Shown here: piece after piece, positions 58,075 to 64,000 of the stretch
How the letters are laid out: each line of letters begins with the position of its first letter
Numbering within the stretch: position 1 is the first letter of the stretch
Assembly: GCA_963777725.1 (NCBI GenBank)
Contig: CAVZRR010000006.1
Coordinates: 62,001-126,000 of the forward strand
Reading direction: 5' to 3'
Origin: RPQJ01 sp963777725
GTDB lineage: Bacteria; Pseudomonadota; Gammaproteobacteria; Steroidobacterales; Steroidobacteraceae
DNA: 64,000 nt
Notes under the pieces: model-generated
What the model saw: only the letters and a program-made list of their open reading frames with translations
What the model was told of the DNA's origin: nothing
The model's database searches: none
Position numbers and translations under genes: made by a program

Positions 58075-58851
58075 GTGGCGTTCCACGTCGTCATCCCGGC
58101 GCGTTATGCGTCGACGCGCCTGCCGGGCAAGCCGCTGCTCGACATCGTCGGGCGGACCATGATCCAGCGCGTGGTCGAGCGAGCCTGCGCGAGCCGTGCG
58201 GACGAGGTGCTGGTCGCCACCGACGATGCCCGGATCGCGGCGGCCGTTTACGATCCCCGCCGACCGTCCGCCGCCATTGCCGTGATGACCGACCCGGCAC
58301 TGCCCTCCGGTACAGATCGGGTTGCCGCGGTCGCCGCCGGGCGCGGCTGGAGCGACGACACAGTGGTGGTGAACGTCCAGGGCGACGAGCCTTTCCTGCC
58401 ACCGGCCCTGATCGAGCAGGCGGCGACGCTGCTCGAGCGCGACCCGGCGGCCGGGATCGCGACGCTCGCGGCGCCCATCGCCAGTCTCGAGGAATTCCTC
58501 GACCCGAACGTGGTCAAGGTGGTGACCGCGCACGATGCGACGGCACTCTATTTCAGCCGCGCACCGATTCCGTGGGCCCGGGACGGCGCGCCACGAGGCC
58601 CGGGCAGCCAGCGCGAGTTCGCCGGTGCGATGCGGCACATCGGCATCTACGCCTATCGCGTCGGTGCGCTGCGTCGTATCACTGCAATGCTGCCGTCGGC
58701 GCTCGAAACCTGCGAGAAACTCGAGCAGTTGCGAGCACTGGAGAACGGCGTGCGGATCGCGGTCGGGCGCTGCGTCGAACTGCCGGAGCCGGGCGTGGAC
58801 ACCGAGGCCGACCTGCAACGCGCGCGACGCAAGGCGGCCGCCATCGTCTGA
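58075..58851 (+). CDS. kdsB: 3-deoxy-manno-octulosonate cytidylyltransferase
   Basis: Activates Kdo as CMP-Kdo for LPS core assembly. 258 residues, GTG start 2 nt after the previous stop. N-terminal IPARYASTRLPGKPLLDI, then DEVLVATDDARI, TVVVNVQGDEPFLP and the active-site region YFSRAPIPWARDG with GIYAYRVGALRR. It works downstream of KdsA encoded at 11.7 kb. Confidence 0.97.
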   Translation: MAFHVVIPARYASTRLPGKPLLDIVGRTMIQRVVERACASRADEVLVATDDARIAAAVYDPRRPSAAIAVMTDPALPSGTDRVAAVAAGRGWSDDTVVVNVQGDEPFLPPALIEQAATLLERDPAAGIATLAAPIASLEEFLDPNVVKVVTAHDATALYFSRAPIPWARDGAPRGPGSQREFAGAMRHIGIYAYRVGALRRITAMLPSALETCEKLEQLRALENGVRIAVGRCVELPEPGVDTEADLQRARRKAAAIV

Positions 58852-58871
58852 CGGGGCGTCCGCGGAGGACA

Positions 58872-59198
58872 ATGATGAATGAGGTCATCCACAACGCGTT
58901 CGGCCTGACCATCACGCCCTGGAAGCTGGTGGGCTACCTCGGTGTCGCCTTGTTCGCAGGCCGCTGGCTAGTGCAGATGCATTACTCGCGGAAATATCGC
59001 CGGCCGGTCGTGCCGACCGTGTTCTGGCTGATGAGTATCTCGGGCAGCCTGCTGCTGTTGTCGTACTTCATCTTCGGCAAGAACGACTCGGTGGGGATCC
59101 TGTCGAACCTGTTCCCGGCCGGCGTCGCCGTCTACAACCTCTTCCTCGACTTGCGCAACCGGCGCGACCGGAGCGAGGGTGACGTTACGTCAGCTTGA
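58872..59198 (+). CDS. Lipid-A-disaccharide synthase N-terminal domain protein
   Basis: 108 residues with three membrane helices (VGYLGVALFAGRWLVQMHYS, VFWLMSISGSLLLLSYFIFG, and GILSNLFPAGVAVYNLFLDL). This is the LAB_N domain, which in some bacteria is fused to LpxB; here it stands alone after kdsB while LpxB lacks it. The role is unknown, presumably in lipid A or lipid-linked sugar chemistry. A second ATG follows the first directly. Confidence 0.87.
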   Translation: MMNEVIHNAFGLTITPWKLVGYLGVALFAGRWLVQMHYSRKYRRPVVPTVFWLMSISGSLLLLSYFIFGKNDSVGILSNLFPAGVAVYNLFLDLRNRRDRSEGDVTSA

Positions 59199-59892
59199 GC
59201 GTTCGTCGCTGCGCGGGCAGCAGGCCGCGCACCTCGGCAGTCGAGAGCGGACGCCACTGGCCGGTCGGCAGCGCGCCGAGATGCACGTGCATGATGCGCA
59301 CGCGCTGCAGCCGGCGCACCGTGTAGCCGAAATGCTCGCACATCCGGCGGATCTGCCGGTTCAGGCCCTGCGTGAGCACGATCCGGAACGTATTCTTGCC
59401 CACCTGCGTCACTTTGCAGGGATTCGTGACCGTCTCCAGGATTGGCACTCCGGCGGCCATGCCGGCGAGGAAGGCCGCAGTCAGGGGCCGGTCGACGGCG
59501 ACGATGTATTCCTTCTCGTGCTCGTTCTCTGCGCGCAATACCGTGTTCACGATGTCGCCGTCGTTGGTGAGCAGGATGAGTCCCTCGGAGTCCTTGTCGA
59601 GCCGGCCGATCGGAAAGATCCGCTCCGGGTAACCGACGAAGTCCACGATGTTGCCGGCCACGTCGCGATCCGTCGTGCACTCGATGCCGACCGGCTTGTT
59701 GAGCGCGAGGTAGACGCGCTGCGGCTTCGCGCGCAGCGGTCGGCGATCCACCTGCACGTCGTCGCCATCGTTGACCTGGGTGCCGAGCACGGCCCGCGTG
59801 CCGTTCACAGTGACGCGACCGGCCTCGATCCACTGGTCGGCCTCGCGGCGCGAGCAGGCGCCGGTCTCGGCGAGGTACTTGTTGAGTCGCAT
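59185..59892 (-). CDS. rluF: 23S rRNA pseudouridine synthase RluF
   Basis: RsuA-family enzyme modifying 23S rRNA. 235 residues from the ATG giving MRLNKYLAETGACSRREADQ, an N-terminal S4 domain. The catalytic motif is GRLDKDSEGLILLTNDGD with the Asp nucleophile, and GLNRQIRRMCEHFGYTVRRL is the C-terminal family block. Length and the QGLNRQIRRM form favour RluF over RluB/RsuA. It converges with the LAB_N gene (14-nt overlap). Confidence 0.87.
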   Translation of the reverse strand: MRLNKYLAETGACSRREADQWIEAGRVTVNGTRAVLGTQVNDGDDVQVDRRPLRAKPQRVYLALNKPVGIECTTDRDVAGNIVDFVGYPERIFPIGRLDKDSEGLILLTNDGDIVNTVLRAENEHEKEYIVAVDRPLTAAFLAGMAAGVPILETVTNPCKVTQVGKNTFRIVLTQGLNRQIRRMCEHFGYTVRRLQRVRIMHVHLGALPTGQWRPLSTAEVRGLLPAQRRTLKLT

Positions 59893-59903
59893 CGGCGGAG
59901 AGG

Positions 59904-60272
59904 TCAGCCGCCCGAGCGCTTGACCGTGTAGCCGAGCTTGCCGAGCTCCGCGACCAGCGTGTCGCGGTGGTCGCCCTGGATCTCGATGACGCCCTCGTGC
60001 ACGGTGCCGCCCGAGCCGCAGCGCTTCTTGAGCCGCGTGGCGAGATCGTCGAGCGCATCGCCGGTGAGCGGCACGCCGAGGACGACCGTGACGCCCTTGC
60101 CCTTGCGGCCCTTGGTCTCGCGACCGACGCGCACGATGCCATCGCCCCTCGGCGTGACGACCACGGGTTGCGCTGGCTTGCTGCGCCGGCAACGGCACTC
60201 GGCGAGCGGCCGCGCGCACTCCGGGCAAAGCCGCCCCGGGCCGGTGGAATAGACGAGCCTGCCGTTCGACAT
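59904..60272 (-). CDS. yciH: Translation initiation factor SUI1 family protein (YciH)
   Basis: 122 residues from the ATG giving MSNGRLVYSTGPGRLCPECA; a longer frame is unlikely. A short zinc-like stretch CPECARPLAECRCRR precedes the SUI1/eIF1 domain: RETKGRKGKGVTVVLGVPL and KKRCGSGGTVHEGVIEIQGD. It probably acts in start-codon discrimination. rluF follows 11 nt downstream on the same strand. Confidence 0.92.
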   Translation of the reverse strand: MSNGRLVYSTGPGRLCPECARPLAECRCRRSKPAQPVVVTPRGDGIVRVGRETKGRKGKGVTVVLGVPLTGDALDDLATRLKKRCGSGGTVHEGVIEIQGDHRDTLVAELGKLGYTVKRSGG

Positions 60273-60531
60273 CACGTAAGGGTCGCAGAGTATTTGAGCG
60301 GAAACCAAGTTTGACACCAGGTCCGAGCATCGGTCCAACAGCCGGCTGTAATCGCGAGCTTGCGGCTCATTGACCCCTATGGGCCTCCGTGGTGTATTTG
60401 AGTTTCGCGCAGGACGAGACAGGAGCGGCCCTCATGCCCACCAAGGCGACGTTCGCGGCGGGAAGAAACATCGCAATCAAGGTGGCACCTCTAGTATCGT
60501 CGGCGCTGCACCAGTCCTGCGCGAGATCGCC
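60273..60531. other. Intergenic region with a 33-codon frame resembling a VOC-protein N-terminus
   Basis: This 259-base gap separates the divergent yciH and ridA. A short frame at 60434-60535 (plus) begins MPTKATFAAGRNIAIKVAPL, which looks like the start of some VOC/glyoxalase-type proteins, then changes to unrelated sequence and ends in a TGA overlapping the ridA ATG. I read it as a deletion remnant, or a leader peptide coupled to ridA. The first 160 bases hold nothing I can identify. Confidence 0.4.
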
Positions 60532-60909
60532 ATGACACGCAAGCTCATCAGTTCCGGATCGCCGTTCGAGGAGCAGATCGGATATTCACGCGCCGTCGTC
60601 GATGGCGAGTGGATCTTCGTCTCGGGCACGACCGGATTCGACTACGCGACGATGACGATCTCCGCGGATGTGGCCGAGCAGGCCGATCAGTGCCTGCAGA
60701 ACATTCGGAACGCGCTGCGCCAGGCCGGCGCCGACCTGACGGACGTTGTTCGCGTGACGTACATTCTCCCCAAAGCGGAAGATTTCGAGCCCTGCTGGCC
60801 CGTATTGAGGCGCCACTTCGGCGAGGTTCGTCCAGCCGCGACGATGATCTGTGCGGGCCTGCTCGACCCGCGCATGAAAATCGAGATCGAGGTGACGGCG
60901 CGACGCTAG
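60532..60909 (+). CDS. RidA family protein
   Basis: 125 residues. YjgF/YER057c fold: SSGSPFEEQIGYSRAVVDGE at the start, VSGTTGFDY, then QCLQNIRNALRQAGADLTDVV, and the imine-binding Arg in CAGLLDPRMKIEIEV. It probably deaminates reactive enamine/imine intermediates. It forms a short unit with the VOC gene 12 nt downstream. An in-frame extension upstream is not supported. Confidence 0.88.
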   Translation: MTRKLISSGSPFEEQIGYSRAVVDGEWIFVSGTTGFDYATMTISADVAEQADQCLQNIRNALRQAGADLTDVVRVTYILPKAEDFEPCWPVLRRHFGEVRPAATMICAGLLDPRMKIEIEVTARR

Positions 60910-60921
60910 CGGACACCGAAA

Positions 60922-61302
60922 ATGCACAAGAGCAAGCTCGCGGGATTCATCATCGACTGCCAGACGGACGACGTCGCGGCGGCCGCCGACTTCTGGAGCC
61001 AGGCCCTGGGCATGGAGAAGCAGGCGTTGCCGGGCGACGAGGGCGACAAGTACGTGCGGCTCGTCGACCCCACTGACGCGCTGCACATCGAAGTGCAGTC
61101 CGTCAGTCATCCGAGCCGTGTGCACCTCGACATCGAGTCCGACGACATCGAGGCCGAAGTGCGGCGTCTCGAGGCACTCGGCGCGAAACGCGTCGAGCAG
61201 GTGCAGACGTGGTGCGTCATGGAAGCGCCGACCGGGCAGCGCTTCTGCGTGGTCCGCAAGAGTTCGACGAACTTCGCCGAGCGCGCTCGGCGCTGGCCTT
61301 AA
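60922..61302 (+). CDS. VOC family (glyoxalase-like) protein
   Basis: 126 residues, two beta-alpha-beta-beta-beta modules: SKLAGFIIDCQTDDVAAAAD with FWSQALGMEKQALPGDE, then SRVHLDIESDDIEAEVRRLE and VMEAPTGQRFCVVRKSS. Substrate unknown; the family includes dioxygenases and isomerases. The stop overlaps the 3' end of the minus-strand gene by 4 nt. Confidence 0.88.
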   Translation: MHKSKLAGFIIDCQTDDVAAAADFWSQALGMEKQALPGDEGDKYVRLVDPTDALHIEVQSVSHPSRVHLDIESDDIEAEVRRLEALGAKRVEQVQTWCVMEAPTGQRFCVVRKSSTNFAERARRWP

Positions 61303-62504
61303 GGCGTTGCGGCCGTGACGCGATAGACGACGCCGGCGTAGTCGTCCGAGACGAAGATGGCACCGTCCGGCCCTTCCGTGACGCCGGCTGGGCGGCCGAT
61401 GATGCCATCCGGACCGAGGAAGCCGGTCATGAAATCCGACTCGACGATGCGCCCGTCCTCGAGCCAGCGCAGCGCCACGACCTGGTAACCGTCCGGCGTC
61501 GTGCGATTCCACGAACCGTGCAACGCGACGAGGGCCGTGCGCTCGTAGCCGGCGGGCACGTTGGCCGAGCGCAGGAAGTGGATACCGAGCGGCGCGTTGT
61601 GTGGTTGGAAGCCGTGAACTGGCGACACCGGTTCGTTTTCACCGGCATATTGGCTGCCGAACTCCGGATCCGGCGCGCCATCGCCGTGGAAATACGGCCA
61701 ACCGTAGAAGCCTCCAGCCTCGATCCGGTTCAATTCGTCCGGCGGGAAATCGTCGCCGAGCAGGTCGCGCCCGTTCTCGGTCGCGTACAGAGTCCCGTCC
61801 CACGGGGCCCAGTCGAAACCGACGCTGTTGCGCAGGCCGGTCGCGAAGATCTCCGGGCCGCTACCGTCCGGGCGCATCCGCATGATGGTCGCGCGGCGCG
61901 GATCCTTCTCGACGCAGACGTTGCAGGTGGAGCCCTGCGACAGGTAGAGCCAGCCGTCGGGTCCGAACGCGATCGTCTTGGTCTGGTGGAAGCCGTCGGT
62001 CGTGAGTCCGGTCAGGATGTGCGAGTAGGGCCCCGTGATCGTGCCGGTCTCGACGTCGAAGGGCGCGCGACCGATCGCGGTGCGTTCGGCGAGGTACAGC
62101 CAGCCGTCGTGCAAGGCCACGCCATGAGGGCCCTGCAAGCCGTCGAGCAGCACGCGATGTCCGTCCGCCCGCCCGTCGCCGTCACGATCACGCTCCAGGA
62201 TCGACACGCTGTCCGCGCGCGTCCGGGTCACGATCAGGTCACCGGCTGGGGTCGCGGCCATGAAGCGCGCGAGCGGAACGTCGGTCGAATAGACCTGCAG
62301 GTCGAAGCCGTCGGGCACGTCGAGCCGCTCGGCGATCAACGCGGAATCCGGTGGTGCGATGCCGCGTCCGAGCATGAAGTCGAGCAGCACGCGCTTGTTC
62401 GAGATCGGGACCGGGCCCCACCAGACGAAGGCGAGCACCGCGGTGACCAGCAGCAGCAGCGCAACCAGCACGCCAGTGAAGATGCGTCGTGTGCGGCGGG
62501 TCAT
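61299..62504 (-). CDS. PQQ-dependent sorbosone dehydrogenase-like beta-propeller protein
   Basis: 401 residues. One N-terminal membrane helix (FTGVLVALLLLVTAVLAFVW) anchors a periplasmic six-bladed propeller: GLQGPHGVALHDGWLYLAER, TKTIAFGPDGWLYLSQGSTC, GLRNSVGFDWAPWDGTLYA and GGFYGWPYF are typical of the soluble glucose/sorbosone dehydrogenase family. Two Cys in STCNVCVEKDP may form a disulfide. The substrate is uncertain and some members bind no PQQ. Confidence 0.85.
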   Translation of the reverse strand: MTRRTRRIFTGVLVALLLLVTAVLAFVWWGPVPISNKRVLLDFMLGRGIAPPDSALIAERLDVPDGFDLQVYSTDVPLARFMAATPAGDLIVTRTRADSVSILERDRDGDGRADGHRVLLDGLQGPHGVALHDGWLYLAERTAIGRAPFDVETGTITGPYSHILTGLTTDGFHQTKTIAFGPDGWLYLSQGSTCNVCVEKDPRRATIMRMRPDGSGPEIFATGLRNSVGFDWAPWDGTLYATENGRDLLGDDFPPDELNRIEAGGFYGWPYFHGDGAPDPEFGSQYAGENEPVSPVHGFQPHNAPLGIHFLRSANVPAGYERTALVALHGSWNRTTPDGYQVVALRWLEDGRIVESDFMTGFLGPDGIIGRPAGVTEGPDGAIFVSDDYAGVVYRVTAATP

Positions 62505-62521
62505 GGCTGCGGGATCCTCGA

Positions 62522-62550
62522 TTCGGCTGCGTTGCGAGCCGCGCTAGAAT
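62522..62550 (+). promoter_or_regulatory. Candidate promoter for the phosphotyrosine phosphatase gene
   Basis: TTCGGC (62522-62527), 17-nt spacer, TAGAAT (62545-62550), 33 nt before the ATG. The -35 is weak; the -10 is good for a GC-rich region. Confidence 0.35.
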
Positions 62551-62582
62551 AGCGACCCGGACTGGCTTCGCGGCGACTTACG

Positions 62583-63065
62583 ATGCGGATTCTGTTCGTT
62601 TGCATGGGCAACATCTGCCGATCGCCCACGGCGGAGGGCGTTTTCCGCCGCCTGGTGGCCGAGCGGGCGCCCGGCGCGGAGATCGAGGTCGATTCCGCCG
62701 GCACGCACGACTACCACGTCGGCGATCCGCCGGATCCGCGCTCGATTGCAGCGGCGGCGCGGCGCGGCGTCGATCTGCGGCAGTTGCGGGCGCGCTTGAT
62801 CCGCGACGAAGACTTCGAGCGCTTCGACCTGATCATCGCGATGGATCGATTGAATCGTGAGACGCTGCTCGAGCGGAGTCCGGCGCCGTTTCGTGAACGG
62901 ATCCGACTCTTCATGGAGTTTGCCGGCGACAGCGAAGTCGAGGACGTGCCCGACCCGTATTACGGCGGTGCGCCGGGATTCGAGCGAGTGCTGGACCTGG
63001 CCGAGGAGGCCGCCGCCGGCCTGCTCGACGAGGTACTGGAGCGAGCAAGGCCCCGACGCCGCTGA
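62583..63065 (+). CDS. Low-molecular-weight protein-tyrosine phosphatase
   Basis: 160 residues. The P-loop CMGNICRSPTAEG (Cys-X5-Arg, Cys near residue 7) begins the protein and the general-acid Asp is in VPDPYYGG. Usual length. In bacteria such enzymes often control exopolysaccharide export kinases (Wzb type); no kinase is seen here. The place after kdsB and beside an RNase E-type gene is common in Xanthomonadales. Confidence 0.94.
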   Translation: MRILFVCMGNICRSPTAEGVFRRLVAERAPGAEIEVDSAGTHDYHVGDPPDPRSIAAAARRGVDLRQLRARLIRDEDFERFDLIIAMDRLNRETLLERSPAPFRERIRLFMEFAGDSEVEDVPDPYYGGAPGFERVLDLAEEAAAGLLDEVLERARPRRR

Positions 63066-63085
63066 CACGGCGCCGGGGCACTTGA

Positions 63086-64000
63086 TCAAGGCTCGCTGCG
63101 CGGACCTTCGCGCGTCGCGTCGCTCGGCGGCGTGGGTGTCCACTCCGGGCGCGGTTCGACCGCCGTGACCGGGACCACCGGAGCCGATGTGGCGACGGCT
63201 GCTGCCGCCGGTGCAGGCGCATCGCGGAACGCGGGGCGGGGCGGCTCGCCATCGAAATCGAACGAGCGCGGTCCCGGCGTCGAGTCCTGCGGGCCGTTGC
63301 CCTGCGCCTCGCCCATCACCGGTGGTTCGGCCCCCAGCGGTGCTTCGCCCGGCTCGCGACGGCGACGGCGACCACCACGGCGCGAACGCCGCCCGGTCCG
63401 CTCACCTTCGACTCGATCCGGCCGATCGGTCCGCTCAGGTCGCGGTGTCGGCCCCGCGGCGTCGCTCGCCTGCTGCGGTGCTGCTGACGGCTCCTGCCCT
63501 GCGACTGGCACTGGAATCACAGCCACCGCAGCGGGCTGACCCTGCGCTTGTTCCGGGCGCGGTTGCTCGGTCCGCGGTTGCTGTTGGGCACGCTGTTGCT
63601 GCTGCCCTTCGGGCCGCCGTTCGCGTTGCTGCGATTGCCCCTGGCCCTGATGTTGATCGGGCCTGCGGTTGCGCTCTTCACGACGCTCGGGCCGCCGTTC
63701 ACTGCCACCGCTCGCGCCGCTACCGCCACCGCTCGCGGCTCGCGGCTCGTCCCGACGCGCGTCGCGTCGCGGCTCGCCCCGCGCACCCGGGCGGGCGTCA
63801 CGGTCACGATCACGGTCGCGTCCGCGTTCACGATCGCCGCCGCGGCCACGATCGCGATCCCGCGAACGGTCGCGGTCACCACGTTGCGGTTCACGGACCG
63901 GCTCGGCCTTGGCCGGCGGCGCCACGGGCTCGGGCGCCCGCTTGTCGCCGAACAGCCAGTGCCACGCGCGCACGAACACGCCATCGCGCGGACCATACTG
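63086..64000 (-). CDS. rne: Probable ribonuclease E, C-terminal part (partial)
   Basis: Only the last ~304 codons are present; the frame is open to the window edge (QYGPRDGVFVRAWHWLFGDK). After that it is low complexity: Arg/Asp/Gly repeats (RDRDRDA), Gln/Pro/Arg stretches, then a very basic patch GRRSRRGGRRRRREPGE. This disordered Arg-rich layout, with RNA-binding patches and protein-docking motifs, matches RNase E tails in this group, and gene position supports it. No catalytic domain is in view, so the name is an inference. Confidence 0.6.
   Translation of the reverse strand, partial: QYGPRDGVFVRAWHWLFGDKRAPEPVAPPAKAEPVREPQRGDRDRSRDRDRGRGGDRERGRDRDRDRDARPGARGEPRRDARRDEPRAASGGGSGASGGSERRPERREERNRRPDQHQGQGQSQQRERRPEGQQQQRAQQQPRTEQPRPEQAQGQPAAVAVIPVPVAGQEPSAAPQQASDAAGPTPRPERTDRPDRVEGERTGRRSRRGGRRRRREPGEAPLGAEPPVMGEAQGNGPQDSTPGPRSFDFDGEPPRPAFRDAPAPAAAAVATSAPVVPVTAVEPRPEWTPTPPSDATREGPRSEP

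Overview
The window is a 64 kb stretch of high-GC chromosome from a Gammaproteobacterium. Almost all of it is core housekeeping sequence. The order lpxA-lpxB-rnhB-dnaE-accA-tilS, then pyrG-kdsA-eno-ftsB-ispD-ispF-truD-surE-pcm, then an rpfE-like gene next to recJ, prfB and lysS, together with intergenic GGGGATA heptad repeats, points to the Xanthomonadales/Lysobacterales or a close relative. This placement rests on gene order and repeat type only. No rRNA, tRNA, CRISPR array, prophage or complete insertion sequence was seen.

Layout. 0-10 kb: lipid A start (lpxA, lpxB), rnhB, dnaE, a Na+-dependent SNF transporter, accA, tilS. 10-18.8 kb: pyrG, kdsA, eno, ftsB, ispD, ispF, truD, a palindromic repeat, a divergent Smr gene, surE, pcm. 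18.8-25.9 kb: a Mth938-type gene, a disrupted rpfE-like gene, recJ, prfB (programmed frameshift), lysS, convergent ygfZ. 25.9-30.3 kb: succinate dehydrogenase with its assembly factors (SDHAF4-type DUF1674 protein, sdhCDAB, sdhE, ygfX). 30.2-33.2 kb: the sigma-E module rpoE-rseA-rseB-rseC and a glutaredoxin-like gene. 33.2-40.6 kb: lepA, lepB, DUF4845, rnc, era, recO, pdxJ, acpS, a DEDD exonuclease. 40.6-44.3 kb: rlmD, a CYTH protein, nagZ, a PAS-GGDEF protein with a degenerate active site. 44.4-48.2 kb (minus): mfd and a small secreted protein. 48.4-59.2 kb: lolC-lolE-lolD, comEC, exbB-exbD, msbA, lpxK, a Trm112-like gene, kdsB and a lipid-A-synthase N-domain protein. 59.2-64 kb: rluF and a SUI1 factor (minus), ridA, a VOC protein, a sorbosone-dehydrogenase-like protein (minus), a low-molecular-weight phosphotyrosine phosphatase, and the 3' end of a probable RNase E gene (minus) that runs off the window.

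Functionally the window is dominated by the outer envelope: lipid A and Kdo supply (lpxA, lpxB, lpxK, kdsA, kdsB), lipid A export (msbA), lipoprotein release (lolCDE), peptidoglycan recycling (nagZ) and envelope stress control (rpoE-rseABC). The rest is translation, DNA repair and central metabolism. Many genes overlap by 4 nt (ATGA, GTGA, TTGA), so translational coupling is widespread.

Two things stand out beyond the gene list. First, a family of intergenic inverted repeats has arms of GGGGATA heptads; three complete copies and one solo arm are present, and in three genes the repeat itself supplies the stop codon. Second, ten genes are broken by sixteen single-base frame changes, fourteen of them an extra base, often a doubled G or C. 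Because essential genes such as lpxB are among them, an assembly or base-calling error is the simplest explanation. I did not find evidence for a wholly new multi-gene system.
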